Shown in pieces: positions 21,254 to 32,933 of a stretch of 64,000 nt of DNA. Position 1 is the stretch's first letter. Each line of letters begins with the position of its first letter. Under the pieces are notes generated by a model. That model did no database searches, was not told where the DNA came from, and saw only the letters and a list, made by a program, of their open reading frames with translations. The stretch is from NCBI GenBank assembly GCA_907164885.2, contig OU015499.1:163703629-163767628 (forward strand), in the 5' to 3' direction. The position numbers were made by a program, and so were the translations under genes. Origin of the DNA: Dolomedes plantarius (taxonomy: Eukaryota; Arthropoda; Arachnida; Araneae; Dolomedidae).

Positions 21254-21296
21254 TTTTATACGAGTCTCAACCAGAAGCGACAAATGCATGACGTCA
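21254..21296 (-). promoter_or_regulatory. CRE and TATA-like core promoter, unit A
   Basis: On the minus strand a palindromic CRE, TGACGTCA (21289-21296), is followed about 27 bp later by TATAAAAAGGG (about 21250-21260). Transcription would run toward the Cys-rich frame at 21038. The two sites together look like a real polymerase II promoter, but there is no expression evidence. Confidence 0.45.
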
Positions 21297-21299
21297 TAG

Positions 21300-21870
21300 C
21301 TGATTTACATAAAACTGTTAGTTGTTCATAAAAATTGTCCACTCAGTGTAAACTATGATTTCTTTATTCTAGGGAAACCTATGTTACACTTTCACCTATC
21401 TGTAATGTTGCGGAATGAGAGAAAAAAGAATTTTAAAGTTTATTAAGTGTTTGTACGGAAATACAAATACGTTTGTAAGTGTGTTTCATAAAGCACTAAT
21501 GTTAGCGAAAGAAACCTGATGTCTTCAAGAAGAAATCACAGATATTTTGGTCTTTCAGGAATTTCAAGAAAACTTCAATGCAGTTCGCACATGCTATTAC
21601 TTCAAGTCGATAATATTCAGCAAATATTCAAGACCTGGTTATGATTCTAGAAAATATATCCGATAAGCATTATATTTTCCAGCATATCCGCATAATAAAT
21701 CCGATATTAAGTAAAATATCAAGAAAGCTTGTGTGATCCAAAACCAACTCCAAAACAGTCAAGATAAATAATATTAAATTAAAGATTCGAAAACGAATTG
21801 TTTGCATTTCTGTTATCAAACAGACATTATTTTTTTAAATTAATCTTTTTGAATTTATGTAAATTCTCTA
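21300..21870. other. Spacer, unit A
   Basis: I see no gene or repeat structure here. It is AT-rich and shared with unit B. Confidence 0.6.
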
Positions 21871-22560
21871 TTGATGAAATTAATTCGTTTTCGCATGATC
21901 GATCCGAATCACGAAATTTCACTGTCATTTGATCGTAATTTTCATGGTTCAGAACATTTCTTCTATGATCTAAAATCACACTTTTTCATGAGTTCACGGC
22001 AAAGTGTATTTTCTGTACTGCCATTGAATAATTTTTCTAACGTGTTTATTTGAGGTACAGCTGGAAAACGTGATCTAGACAAAATTCAGATGGCCATGCC
22101 ATGCGAGTGTGTTTATCGATTATTCCCATGGAAGGAAACAAAATGACAGTGATCATGCTTACGTCCGGATTTACCTACAAATCCAATAGGGACATGCACA
22201 CCAGAAAACTTTCTTCCCTATCTGTAGACCGTGCCTAGGATCTCTTCATCGTACTGATCATTGCCCTGCTAAGTAGACCTAGAACTTGCTTACGATTCCT
22301 GGCCAGAGAGAGTGGTGTTATTTTCGAAGTTGTTAATATTTACATTAGCTCCATAGGCGGTGTTTTCGCTTGAATTAAGAATCCAGGGTAATCTTTTAAC
22401 CAACAGTTTGAAATTAATATTGAAGTAGTAGGTTCATCGGGACACTCAAAGTAAATATGGTCTCTGTCATCGCATTGGATTCCATGGGAATAATAGATTA
22501 CCCCACTAACAAGGTACGGCTGTAGGAATTTCGTCTGGGTAATAGCCACTGATCTGCAGA
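21871..22560. other. Possible astacin-like exon remnants in both orientations, unit A
   Basis: Two short frames share a motif resembling the HExxRxDRDxYV stretch after the zinc site of astacin metalloproteases. The plus strand at about 22100-22190 reads IDYSHGRKQNDSDHAYVRI. The minus strand at about 22490-22430 reads IYYSHGIQCDDRDHIYFE. Their DNA shares ATTATTCCCATGGAA. A weaker third trace at about 21877-21935 (plus) reads FSHDRSESRNFTVI. The zinc-binding core before the motif is not found. Similarity to astacin is by eye only; the mutual similarity of the first two is firm. Confidence 0.3.
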
Positions 22561-23039
22561 AACATGTCGCGAAGAAAAACTTGGTTACATTGTAAACGCT
22601 GCAAGTTCATTTTAAGATGCGAAATTTTTCTACTCCGTGTATTTATGACAATCTCTGAGGTCAAGAATTCGAATTCTCGTCTTTGGCCTTTACCAGATCA
22701 CTCCGGCGAGATGAACAAATCCGAAGTCGTTAGAGCAGCCCCTTACATTCTCCCCAACCTACATTCCCACCCAGCGAAAACAAAAAAAGATTTTTCTTTT
22801 TTTTAATTCTACTGACTCGGAGTGTTATCCGCACATTTGCTCTTCATTAAATTTTTCCGGTGATGCTGATTTACTTTTCCATTTCTTAAAACAGACGAAA
22901 GCCGTATTGTCTTCAGTCTGCATGGCGTAATAGGGATCGACACTCCCCCACCCCCACTAATCTGTCAGCATCCTGACCACGAAACCATACCAGTGGTGGG
23001 TGGGATCTCAAAAAGCGAAATCCGACCATAATAACTAAT
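22561..23039. other. Spacer, unit A
   Basis: No recognised gene. A plus frame from 22564 is open for 80 codons and similar in B, but has no motif I know. GC-richer sequence at 22920-23030 leads into the SINE and may be its 3' body. Confidence 0.5.
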
Positions 23040-23327
23040 TGATGGCACAACAGTCCGAGTTGCTTTTCAGGACTGACGAGCAAGACTTGCGGTGCCCATC
23101 TCCGCTTTCATGACCGTGGGCTTGGGATGCCACACAGCATGTTTCGGTCAGGTGGTCAACCTGACGTGGGGTCCCCAAAGTTACTTCAAAAGAATGCTTG
23201 GTCCTCATTTTATCGACCTACTCAAGGGAATAAAAGCTGAATCGACCTTGCCCAATCGCAGGCTAGAAACCTGAACCCGTGGTGTGGCAGCTTGAAGCTT
23301 TTAACCACTACGCCACCGGGCGTTCGT
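23040..23327 (-). repeat. tRNA-derived SINE, second family, unit A
   Basis: On the minus strand the head has a box A-like GGCGTAGTGGTTAAAAGC (about 23300-23317) and a box B-like GGGTTCAGGTTTC (about 23268-23280), followed by a body containing GTCGATAAAATGAGGACCAA. This is a different SINE from the one in the Tigger element. The 3' edge is uncertain and may extend to about 22920. Confidence 0.65.
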
Positions 23328-24788
23328 ACCTTAATAGAGTTTTTACAAAAATTTTCGATCCAAAATAATTTAAACTTCTCACAAATTGCGAGGTAAAAGT
23401 CCTGTTAATGAATCCTCTTCTGCTTCCCCTAAATGCATGTCTTTTAATACTGAATGTCCCCATCATATCCACACTTTGTTTTGACGTGCTGTTTCAAAAA
23501 CATTCGTTTAAATCTTTTACAACCAGAAGTATTATATCTCAAACTAATCGAGGTTCGTTAAATTTTAGAAATTTCTCCAAAGCCGATAGTATTTTTCTTT
23601 ACACCATGTAGGTTCTGCAATTAAATTTTCTAACTGATTCTCCACATTCTTCTGAAATTTCGATACACTCGCAATTTCGCGCACGAGATAAAATTTAATT
23701 GGATTAAGATACAAAATTTACCGCATATGTTAGCTCCCCAGATAATAACTAACCAAAAAAATTCATTGAACCTTATTTTTAATACTAATATCAGCCTTCT
23801 AATTATAATGAGAAACGTCACTTCCAATGGTTTCCTCTTTGATCACCGGTGCCACTATCGGAGTGAAACCAGATAATCACATTTCCTTTCTGAAAATCTT
23901 GCGAGACTCAATAAAGACACCATTATTACAACAGACGATACTACTGGTGTAATTTATAAAGTATACAGTTTTTAGGAGTTGAGCTCAAAATTAAAATTAT
24001 ACAATATTTCACACGTAAAAATTTCAGACAATATTTAATATTAAAGTAAACTTAGATGCTCAACGCTTTAAATACTACTTTCGCTGCAAATTACAAAAAA
24101 ACCCTTCTAACAAAATAATAATTATTATTAAATATTATTTATAAAAATTAAAACAGAGGCAAAAGAAGAAATAATTCAGTCAACATATGAAGCCATAAAA
24201 TATTTTTTTTATATATCATTATACATATTTATCAGTTATATCCTAAAAATTATAATTTCAATTTACCAGAAGTATTACATAAATGACATTTCATAACACC
24301 CTTTCCTGCACTGAAAACAGTTATAATGACAGGAATTTTTACTTCAATGACTTTGGGAGTCATGAATCACATCAAAGATCGTAGGCCACGGCCGATATCG
24401 TATTGATATATTTCGAAAATATTTCGAAAGAAGAATGTAGCAAAACACTAAATTCCAAAATATATTTAAATATTATAGCTCCTATAAATAAAGAATCTCA
24501 AACCCGAATTAGAATTCGATTTTTAAGGACATTGTCCACACGGTGAGACAAATATACTTCTTCACTCCCGATCGTAGTTATACATCACTGAATGGACAGG
24601 GAGATTCGCTTTTCATCTGTTCACAAACGATAAACTTATTCCCCATAACCTGCAGATGAAAGAGGATTTCTTTTTAAATAACTCTCTACAGAAAATCTTT
24701 TCTTACGTATACGTTCCATCGAAAGTTCTCTCTTTTCTACGGGTACGGGAATGTATATTTAATTTACTCCATCCGGAAAATCTTTTTT
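23328..24788. other. Region 3' of the zinc-finger gene, unit A
   Basis: No separate gene. Just beyond the stop at 24789 the same frame goes on reading finger-linker-like residues (KERTFDGTY and similar), so the ancestral protein probably had at least one more finger, lost when a Cys codon became TGA. The rest is AT-rich and unrecognised. Confidence 0.5.
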
Positions 24789-25916
24789 TCATACAGTGCA
24801 GGAAAAAGGTTTCTCTCTTGTGTGGGTGTGGAGATGTCTATTTGAAGAATTCCGATCTGAAAATGTTTTCTTACATACAATGCATGCGAAAGGTTTCTCT
24901 CCTGTGTGGATGCGGAGATGTGTATCTAAATTACCCTGATGAGAAAATTTTTTCTCACACACAGTGCATGCGAAAGGTTTTTCTCCTGTGTGGGAACGGA
25001 GATGTGTTTTCAAATTACTGTGAACAGAAAAACTTTTCTTACATACAGTGCATGCGAAAGGTTTCTCTCCTGTGTGGGTGCGGAGATGTCTATTTAAATT
25101 ATCCTGTTGAGAAAATCTTTTCTCACATACAGTGCACTCGAAATGTTTCTCTCCTGTGTGGGTGCGGAGATGTTTATTTAAATCACCCTGTTGAGAAAAG
25201 CTTTTCTCACATACAGTTCACTCGAAATGTTTCTCTCCTGTGTGGGTGCGGTGATGTCTATTTAAATCACTCTGTCGACAAAATGTTTTTCCACACACAG
25301 TGCAGGCGAAAGGTTTCTCTCCTGTGTGTGTACGGAGATGTGTTTTCAAATTACTGTGATCAGAAAAACTTTTCTTACATACAGTGCATGCGAAAGGTTT
25401 CTCTCCTGTGTGGATGCGGAGATGTCTATTTAAATTATCCTGTAGAGAAAATTTTTTCTCACATACAGTGCACTCGAAATGTTTCTCTCCTGTGTGGGTG
25501 CGGAGATGTCTATTTAAATTACCCTGTTGAGAAAAGCTTTTCTCACATACAGTGCAGGCAAATGGTTTCTCTCCTGTGTGGGTGCCGAAATGTCTTTTTA
25601 AATTATCCTGTACAGAAAATGTTATCCCACACACAGTGCAGATGAAAGGTTTTTCTATATGGGTACAGAGAGGATTATCAATGTGATATGAATGATGTGT
25701 ATTTAAGGCGGTCAACTGTGAAAATGTTCTTTCAAATAAATTACATTCAAATATTTTCTCTTCGGTGCGAGGAGGAATCTGTGCACTGGAACTTTTTACA
25801 TTTTGACTAATTATACAAGTGGGACATGGAGTGGATTTATCTTCCCCTTTAGTAGGGTTCTGCTCGCAGGAATAGCATTCAATGGAAAGTGTATTTACGC
25901 TGGAAATTAACGACAT
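24789..25916 (-). pseudogene. C2H2 zinc-finger gene, one internal stop, unit A
   Basis: One frame of 376 codons from ATG at 25916 to TGA at 24789, interrupted only by a TGA at 25218-25220 that replaces the first Cys of finger 6 (TGC to TGA). The N-terminus (MSLISSVNTLSIECYSCEQN) carries a few Cys but no domain I can name. A degenerate finger (CNLFERTFSQLTALNTHH) is followed by ten fingers joined by TGEKPFA or TGEKHFE linkers, each CxVCxxxF-x7-LxxHxxxH. Such proteins bind DNA in the nucleus. As it stands it would give a 232-residue protein with five good fingers, or readthrough product. A splice acceptor in the 5' leader is likely at 26046. Confidence 0.9.
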
Positions 25917-26045
25917 TTAACCTTCTAGCATGCCGACGTTCCTTTACACGATAACTAAAAAACTGTAACTGCCAACAATACGTTGACTTTCTGAATTTTT
26001 GGACACCACAAACACATTAGATCTGCACCTAACTGCACCGAGAAC

Positions 26046-26072
26046 CTGCAAAGAGAGGAGAAAGGAATTTCA
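26046..26072 (-). other. Splice acceptor in zinc-finger 5' leader, unit A
   Basis: On the minus strand a pyrimidine-rich run ends CCTCTCTTTGCAG, then GTTCTCGGTG, about 130 bases before the ATG at 25916. This is typical of an intron ending in the 5' untranslated region. The upstream exon was not identified. Confidence 0.5.
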
Positions 26073-26631
26073 ATGGGATATATTAACACTGTACCATCAC
26101 GCTATTTTCTTATTTTTCACATGAAATGAATAGCAATATATAAAACTTTATGCTAGGAAATGAGACATCTATTAACTAATATCTATAAATTATTATTCTG
26201 GATTGATTAAAATACTGAGCATTTTAAATTTATGGCAATTAGGGCACGAGGTTCCTTAGCCATTCTTATTCTTTTGTCCTGGTAGATCATAAGGATGCGC
26301 AGAGATTTGACATGTTTCGGTCTGTACGGATCTCCACAATAACGATATCGGCCCGATCAATTACGTATTAGCAGTATTAATATATTGCCCTTTATATTCG
26401 TTTTAGTTATCCGCAATTAAAATTCATTTCATCATCATTTAGTTTTATTCTCCAAGAAATTCTGGAGATGAACATCTGATGAAAAAGTTCAGTTACGATC
26501 AGATTAAAAAGTTTATAAATGTAGTAAAATATAAAATTTTTACAGGAAATAACAAAGAATATGTGGCATATGGGTAAGTTTAGGCATTTTTGTTTGGATT
26601 GTAGATTGTTGACTACAGATATTTTTGTAGA
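26073..26631. other. Upstream of the zinc-finger gene, unit A
   Basis: Presumed intron and promoter side of the zinc-finger gene. I see no second exon or TATA box I would defend. AT-rich, shared with unit B. Confidence 0.45.
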
Positions 26632-26815
26632 TGTGTGACGCGGTAATAAAATATAATAGTAATATTACACACACTAGAGGAAATTACATCGAGGCAACAA
26701 GGCGATATACATAACAAAGACTATAACAGACTATATCGTTTCATTCGTTAGGTGGCGTTCAGAGATTGATCACGTGGGTATTGGCAACCTAGCGATTACA
26801 TTTCTAGCGGCAACA
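26632..26815 (-). repeat. Copia 3' LTR, unit B
   Basis: Just beyond the RNase H stop, on the minus strand, a purine-rich tract (TATTGAGGGGAAG) precedes a sequence that begins TGTTGCCGCT and ends near CGTCACA, as expected for a polypurine tract followed by an LTR. The length is about 184 bp. The inner edge is clear. The outer edge is uncertain by a few bases because the terminal TG repeats. Confidence 0.6.
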
Positions 26816-26877
26816 CTTCCCCTCAATACTCACGTACTAATAATTGGATACACAAGTATCATCAATATCCAAAATAT

Positions 26878-29165
26878 TTAAATGAAATGCTTTTGTTTAC
26901 ATAATCCTTTCGTAAATATATCGGCATCAGTTTCTCCCGTAGGTACGAAACTTGCGTTTACTAGTTCATCGTTTAAAGCTTGTCGGACGAAATGATGTCG
27001 TATGTCTGTGTGCTTTGTCCGATTGTGATGTATAGGATTCTCTGCAAATTTCAGGGCGCCAGCATTACCTGTAAACATCTTTAAATTTGCTAAATCTTTC
27101 AAATCTAATTCTGTCGAGATCTTACGAAGATAAATTGCCTCTTTAAAACGTTCAGTTAATGACATATATTCCGGCTCAGTTGAGGAGCTGAAGAGCTACC
27201 GTTCTCTGCTTTTTTTTATTCCCAAGAAATCGCATTTCCACTTAAAGCAGTAGGCGGTGTAAGATCTCCTGTCTTCTACACAATTTCCCCTGTCGGCGTC
27301 AGTATAGCCAATGAAATTATCCTCATATCTAAAAATTAGTCCATAATTGATTGTACCCTGCAAATAACGTAATACACGTTTTGCTGCAATCCAATGGGTT
27401 GAATCATTAGCATGACAAAAACTGACTTAGTTTACCAACTGCCTGGTACTTATTGCTAAATATATAAATCCTCCGATTAATTCACGGTAAGGTTAATTAT
27501 TTTCTGTAGGGGTGCTTTTCTCCAATTTAACATTTATGTCCATGGGAGTTGAAGCAGGATTGGCCTCGGCCATACAATATAGCTCTTAAAAATCACTGAT
27601 GTAACCCTCTTGACAAGTTGTAATAATTTCTTCCCCTTGTTCAAAATCTCTCCCTAAACAATGCTTTACTAATCCTACATATGTAACATATAATTCCTCT
27701 TCTAGGTGTTTTCTCAATTTAGGAATCACTTCAGGATCTTCCACACAATTAAAATATCGTCTACATAAATTGTAATAAAGTAAATTTCTAAATTTGCTTC
27801 AAAAATATACACACGAATCTGAACTGGTATTCTTTACCTCCAAAACCTGTTAGAATTTCATCAATTTCTAAAAACCAAATTTGACCTGATTGTTTTAGAC
27901 CACATAATTATTTCTTTAGTTTACAAACTTTATTTCCACTTTGAAAGTCATTAAACATCTTTTCTGGTGCTTTAAATATTTTACCGTTTTTATTTTCGTT
28001 TCACATAGTACATAAAAGTGCAACGTTAAACAATTTGGGGCATTCCATAAAAAAGTTCTCTTGGAGTGTTTCATTTAAATAAGCTGTACGAGTAGTTATA
28101 TCAAAATGATTAATGGGTACATTTAATATAGTTGGTAAGGCTGCTAGTAATGTTATAGAGCTGTGGCGAGAAACAGGAGCAAATGGTTCGCCAAAGTCCA
28201 CACCTGGCTCGTGCGAGAAACCTTGAGCGACAAGGCGTGAATTCCGACGCTGAATGCTTCAGCTGAAATATACGTATTTATTTCTTAACACAAACCTACT
28301 ACCTATCACATTTATATTTTTTGGCCTTTCGACTTGTTGGAAAGTATCATTTTTCCAAATACATTGCATTTCTTTAGCTAGGGCGAGTTTCCATTCTTTT
28401 GATTCGGGTTTACTTAGCGCTACGTTAATTGGAATTTCTGCAATTTGAGCCTGATTTTTTGTGTCATCACTTTGGTCAGAATAAACATTTTACTCATTCC
28501 TGGGTCGACCTTCATGTCCTGTGTGAACAATGCGTGGGCGCCCGCGCGCTCCCCTAGGTAGAATTCTTTCTACTAACAGTTTTGTATTTCTATAGTTTTT
28601 CTTAATTATGGCACTGTTCTTTTTAAATGTCATGGACAAATCTTTGTTTCAAATCTTGGCAATCGAAAGTAAATTGGTTCTCAAGTCTGGAACGAGAGAA
28701 GATACATCTTGAATGTTAGCGTATATGATTTTATTTCCCAATTACGACTTTTCCTTAGCGGTAATTCTTGTGGTATTATTTGCTAGTTTGAAAATTTTCT
28801 CACTTGTATTCCATACGTTTACAAATTTTTCTTTACTTCGACTAAGATGAGAAGAGCAAACAGAGTCTGATCACCATTTTGTATTCTCTGTCGTTAAATT
28901 ACCACATCCGTTGGCAAACTTATATTCAGCTAGAAAACCAGTCTTCTGTTCTTGTTTTGTTTCGACCCTAGTTACCGTAGTTATCTTTCACGCAATTTAT
29001 ATTTGTAAATTTTCTCCAGGTTGTAAAAAAAATATTCCAAATGTGGGGTGTGACTTCAGACTCAACCAGTCACATACTGATTTCATACAGCTCGGTGATT
29101 TAGTAAATAAGGAGAATTTCCCAGCCTTAAAAGAAAAATAAATTTATATACAGATCAGAAGAAAA
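26878..29165 (-). pseudogene. Copia (Ty1) pol relic, unit B
   Basis: Same relic as at 1-1440, here complete to its 3' end. The last 95 codons (27165-26878) are open and form the copia RNase H tail, with SLTERFKEAIYLRK, the HNRTKHTDIRHHFVR motif and ADIFTKGL before the stop. RT motifs lie at 28001-28250 (SRHSSITLLAAL, AYLNETLQE), the connection segment at 28380-28450, and the pre-integrase and protease remnants at 28600-28870. The integrase catalytic core is absent, and stops and frameshifts occur throughout. A matching LTR follows at 26632-26815. No 5' LTR was found near 29200. Confidence 0.88.
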
Positions 29166-30508
29166 ATTAAATTACACTCCTCCAAATTAAAATTTTGGTT
29201 GAAGCACGATACTCATACCGATGCGCGATGTGGGGCAATAATAATTTCTCTGCGGTAACCTCCGAATATGCGGTAACCGTACTCGCTCACTTCATGACGT
29301 GCGGAACGGTGTTTGCTTATAAACGGGATTTTTTTCGCATTGAAATGTTGCCTTTACCGCTCCGTAATAAATGATTAATAAATTGATAACTATTGTTTTA
29401 ATGCTTTATTTGTACATTTCAAAGATATTTGCCTATTGTAAAACTTAATTTTCAGAATAATAAAAGTTTACAAGAGGGAGTGTTGGGGGATTTCTACTAA
29501 TTAAAGTGCAATATAATTCAAGATATTTTTGAAAAAAAGCTATTTCTTGATATTTCTGTATTTAAAAAATATTGGGTTAATCGGAAGGTGTTGAGGCTGC
29601 CGCCAACTTGGCGATTATTTACTTCCTGTTATGATGTACTCTGTTTTCTGGCTACCCCTACGATTCCGTGCGATTGCACCTTTGATGGTAACCCTGTTTA
29701 CATCTAAACTCAGCATCAGTTTTGATCTCGCTGCCATCTGTTGACTTATATAGGAATCTATTATAAGTTTTTTTAAATATATTTTCTATTGTAAATTTTA
29801 ATTTTCAGAATAAAAAAAAGTTTACAAGAAAAGCGTTCGGTAATTGATGCTAATTAAAGTGTAATATAATTAAAGATATTTTTCAAAAAAAGGGTATTTT
29901 TGGTATTTCTATATTAAAAAAAATATTGCTGTATTCTAATTTTTCTCAATCTTGATTTTTTATAACCAGTTTTTTATAATTTTTTATATATATTTTTTTT
30001 TATTTTGGAGGTGGGGTGGAGGGGAATGTTTAAATATATGAACTGTTAGTTTTGAAAGAGGCATAAGTCCACTTTAAAAAAAAATTAGTTAACGGTAATT
30101 TTAGTAAGATATAGACACCTTCTCTTCATATTTATAATCATACTTTCAATGGAGTGCGATTTTTTTTCAAAAGTAAAGAAAAGAATTTTGTCTATAAAAT
30201 GTTATCGTAAAAGTACTTTTTTTAAAAGTGGAATAAGTACATTCCTAATAATTATAATTAAAAGAACTTGCTTATTGCAATTATTATTGATTATTACGAC
30301 TTCAATGTATACTACGCTTAAGCAGATATTACTTCGCTAGTGCTAGTGTATTAAAAAGAACATCTTTAACAAGATAACGGTATTATTGTTCTGATGAAAT
30401 GGTGAAAAGTAATTTCAGTGATTTTGTTTGGTTTTCTTTCGCAAGTTCGACTGTTTGGTTTGTGTTTCTTATACTAATAGATTGCTGCGTGAGTGCTATT
30501 TAAATATA
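29166..30508. other. AT-rich spacer, unit B
   Basis: No gene seen. It is longer than in A because of a diverged direct duplication: about 29440-29570 resembles about 29790-29925 (TTTTCAGAATAA, then a TTTACAAGA and TAATTAAAGTG run). A motif at 30043-30076 (AGTTTTGAAAGAGGCATAAG) resembles, in the opposite sense, the end of the ESHY-family element near 34900 and may be that element's other terminus. Confidence 0.6.
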
Positions 30509-30663
30509 CAGTGGTACCTCGACTTACGAGTTTTTCGAGATACGAGCATTCTCTTCGCAGATTTTTTGCTTTGGGTTACGAGCAAGCTTCAGATACCCCA
30601 CGCTAGTTTGCGCAGCGAACGCCATGTTACGTGCTCATCAAATGAGAACACGAGAAGCATATA

Positions 30664-31877
30664 CACAGTCCAGTCACATTACTGTGACCACCTGTCAAAA
30701 TTCATAATAACCACCTATCGCAGAGCGGACCGCTGCGAGACGTGCAGGAAGAGAGTCCATTAGGTTCCTGAAGGTGTTCACTGGGATGTTGAGCCATGCC
30801 GACTCCAGTTCCGCGGCCAGCTGCGCTGGGTTACGCGGGTGAAGATCCATGGTGCGAACAACCCGATCGAGGTGGTCCCACAGATTCTCGATTAGGTTTA
30901 AGTCCGGGGAATTTGCTGGCCAAGGGAGTACGGTAAACTCATCCTGGTGCTGTTCGAACCACGGGCGTACACTGCGAGCTTTATGACACGTCGCATTGTC
31001 GTGCTGGTAGATGCCATTATCCTGAGGAAAAACAATTCGCATGTAGAGGAGAACATGGTCCGCAAGGATAGATCCATACTTGCGTTCATCCATCGTGCCT
31101 TCCTCAATGATAAGTGAACCCAGAGAATACCACGAAAACATTCCCCAGACCACAATGCTCCCTCCTCCAGCTTGGACACTTCCGGCAGGGTGTTTGCTTT
31201 CAGACGTGTCACGCCGTATACGCCAACGTGTATCTGTCCGATGGAGCATAAAACGGGATTCATCGGAAAAAGCCACATGCATGTCTCCACTCAGTGGAAG
31301 TTCAGTTGCGGTACTGGCGTGCAAATTCCAGCCTTCGTCGCCGATGAACAGCAGTCAGCATAGGTGCATTAACCAGGCGTCTGCTGAGGAGGCCCATACG
31401 CAGCAACGTTCGCTGAACCGTCGTTGTGGAGACACAGTGGGTAGCCCCTAGGTTCATCTGGACGGCCAGGTGCTCAACGGTTGCACGTCTATTCGCCCGA
31501 ACGCATCTCCGCAGCCGTCGTTCAACTCTGCCATCTATGGCCCGTGGTGCACCACATTTGCCACGTCGCTGATTTTGGATACTGCCATTTTGCCATGCAC
31601 GGTATACTTTTACCACGGCGGCCCGTTAACAGTTTACAAAATTAGCCGTTTCGGAAATTCTTCCACTCTTGGACTGAAAGCCAATGATCATACCCTTTTG
31701 GACGTTAGATAAATCGCTCCGTTTCTGCATGACTGATAGAACTGAAATGTTTTCCGAATGCCTACAACACACATTTTATATCTACCAAATTTGCTGATGA
31801 CACGTGCCTTCTGCGATTGGATATTTAACGTCGACGTCAAAAGTAAGCAGTGGTCACATTAATATGACTGGACTGTG
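30664..31877 (-). mobile_element. Tc1-like DNA transposon, unit B
   Basis: Same insertion as 2573-3791, at the identical Tigger position, with TA at 30662-30663 and 31878-31879 and the same terminal repeats. The shared insertion point and shared stop codons show that A and B inherited one event. Confidence 0.92.
30695..31730 (-). pseudogene. Tc1-family transposase, broken, unit B
   Basis: Counterpart of 2604-3644, with an ATG at 31728-31730 starting MQKRSDLSNVQKG. It carries the same in-frame TAA and TGA as unit A, plus a private 4-bp CATG duplication near 31280 that shifts the frame just before the catalytic FSDESRF motif. The Pro before the catalytic Glu is Leu (NLIENLWDHLD). It cannot make an active transposase. 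Confidence 0.9.
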
Positions 31878-32035
31878 TAATATTTACAACATTTATGTAC
31901 AGTTATTATACAATTGTATACATATTATTCTTAAGACTACAATCCAGTCTTAAACCGAGGAATTAACACTCAACAATTATCACCCGGGAAGATTGCTCTG
32001 TCCCCACTTGAGTAGCCTCCGAAACCGAAAAATGT

Positions 32036-32345
32036 CAGGCGATGGCCGAATAGCTAAAGTGCTGGCATTTGAGGGTTCGAGTCCCACTGATGGTATGGAT
32101 GTTTATAGCCGTTCGGAATCGGCTTTAAACGGTAGGTCTCGGTCTAATTAGCCCTCGTGTGGCAAAAAGTTAAGCGATCCAAACCAAACCGCAACGCGTC
32201 CAACCTCTGTCGCAGAGAGATAGCTTCAATTCCTCAATTCTCTCCTTCACATTGGAACTCCCCATGGGGTCCAGGGGATGGGATAACCTTGGTCCTACGA
32301 TCGCAAGCTCTCCCATTTCTACGGATTCTGAAGAGGAATTCGAAC
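32036..32345 (+). repeat. tRNA-derived SINE inside Tigger, unit B
   Basis: Counterpart of the unit A SINE. Box A is weakened (GGCCGAATAGCTAAAG) and about 12 bp are lost just upstream of box B (GGGTTCGAGTCCC). The body agrees better with unit C than with unit A. Confidence 0.6.
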
Positions 32346-32478
32346 ATTACAGTCACATTGAATGACGCAACAATCGCCGAGCTTCCGTGCCTCATTCGTT
32401 CGCTTGAGGAGGCTAGATCGTAATAAAAGCATCAATTTTGTGCTTGCAGTTATTTTGCGAAACTTCATTTTTCCAACC

Positions 32479-32583
32479 ATGGGTCCGAAGAAAGTGAGTG
32501 CGAAGGACAGTACTGAGAAGAAACGGTTGACGTGCATTGAGTTGAAAAAAGAAATTATCAAAATACATGAAGGTGCGGTGTAA
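32479..32583 (+). pseudogene. Tigger/pogo transposase N-terminal fragment, unit B
   Basis: Same 34-codon remnant as in unit A, with two amino-acid differences (Thr for Ala in the KDSAEKK stretch and Leu for Met before TCIELKK). It ends at the same stop just before the MITE. Confidence 0.6.
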
Positions 32584-32591
32584 GCTTAAAG

Positions 32592-32933
32592 CAGTGGTTC
32601 CCAACCCGTAGAAGATTGCGGAACACTAAGTCAGAAATTGAACCATGAGCGGACGGCCGAACCCCACCGACTTGAGGGAGTGGGGAACATTCCGGAGGGT
32701 ATGGGGGTATAGAATATCCCTCAGACAAAAGGGACACAGGATTCACGTATTCACATTCTAATATTAAAATAATTATGTTAAACTTTTAAGAAATTTTAAT
32801 TCAACAACAGATAGTCCTCGGACAGATTCGTCCCATCTAGTTCAATGAACATTACTTTCAAAATCCCCATTTATTTGCCAACTTTTCTATATGTGGTTCG
32901 GACCACTCCCGAGGCTACCGGTTGGAACCACTG
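32592..32933. mobile_element. hAT-type MITE, unit B
   Basis: Same MITE as 4522-4864, 342 bp, bordered by GCTTAAAG on the left and GCTTAGAG on the right. Confidence 0.8.

Larger units (their letters stand above)
1..27739. repeat. Tandem unit A (about 27.7 kb, phase arbitrary)
   Basis: The first bases of the window recur near-identically from 27740 and, more diverged, from about 53838, and every later landmark follows in the same order and orientation: copia relic, Tigger block, ESHY-family gene, BEL element, SINE and zinc-finger gene. The boundaries are only a phase choice, because the repeat continues without a break through the copia relic. Unit A is the longest because it alone holds a 1.9-kb foldback insertion. 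It lacks a spacer segment of about 340 bp that B keeps (29750-30090). Confidence 0.95.

Noticed and set aside
25218..25220. TGA in the zinc-finger frame as a selenocysteine codon
   Set aside because: It replaces a zinc-binding Cys, but no SECIS-like structure is evident and unit B has TGC-type codons throughout. A nonsense mutation is simpler.
24656..25645. Plus-strand frame of 329 codons with repeated VSLLCGCGDVYLN units
   Set aside because: It is the antisense of the repeated zinc-finger linker and helix codons. The minus strand gives canonical C2H2 fingers, so the plus frame is a shadow created by the repeat.
24789..25920. Regular 84-bp repeats as a CRISPR array or satellite
   Set aside because: The repeats encode zinc fingers in one frame with conserved linkers; there are no spacers between identical repeats.
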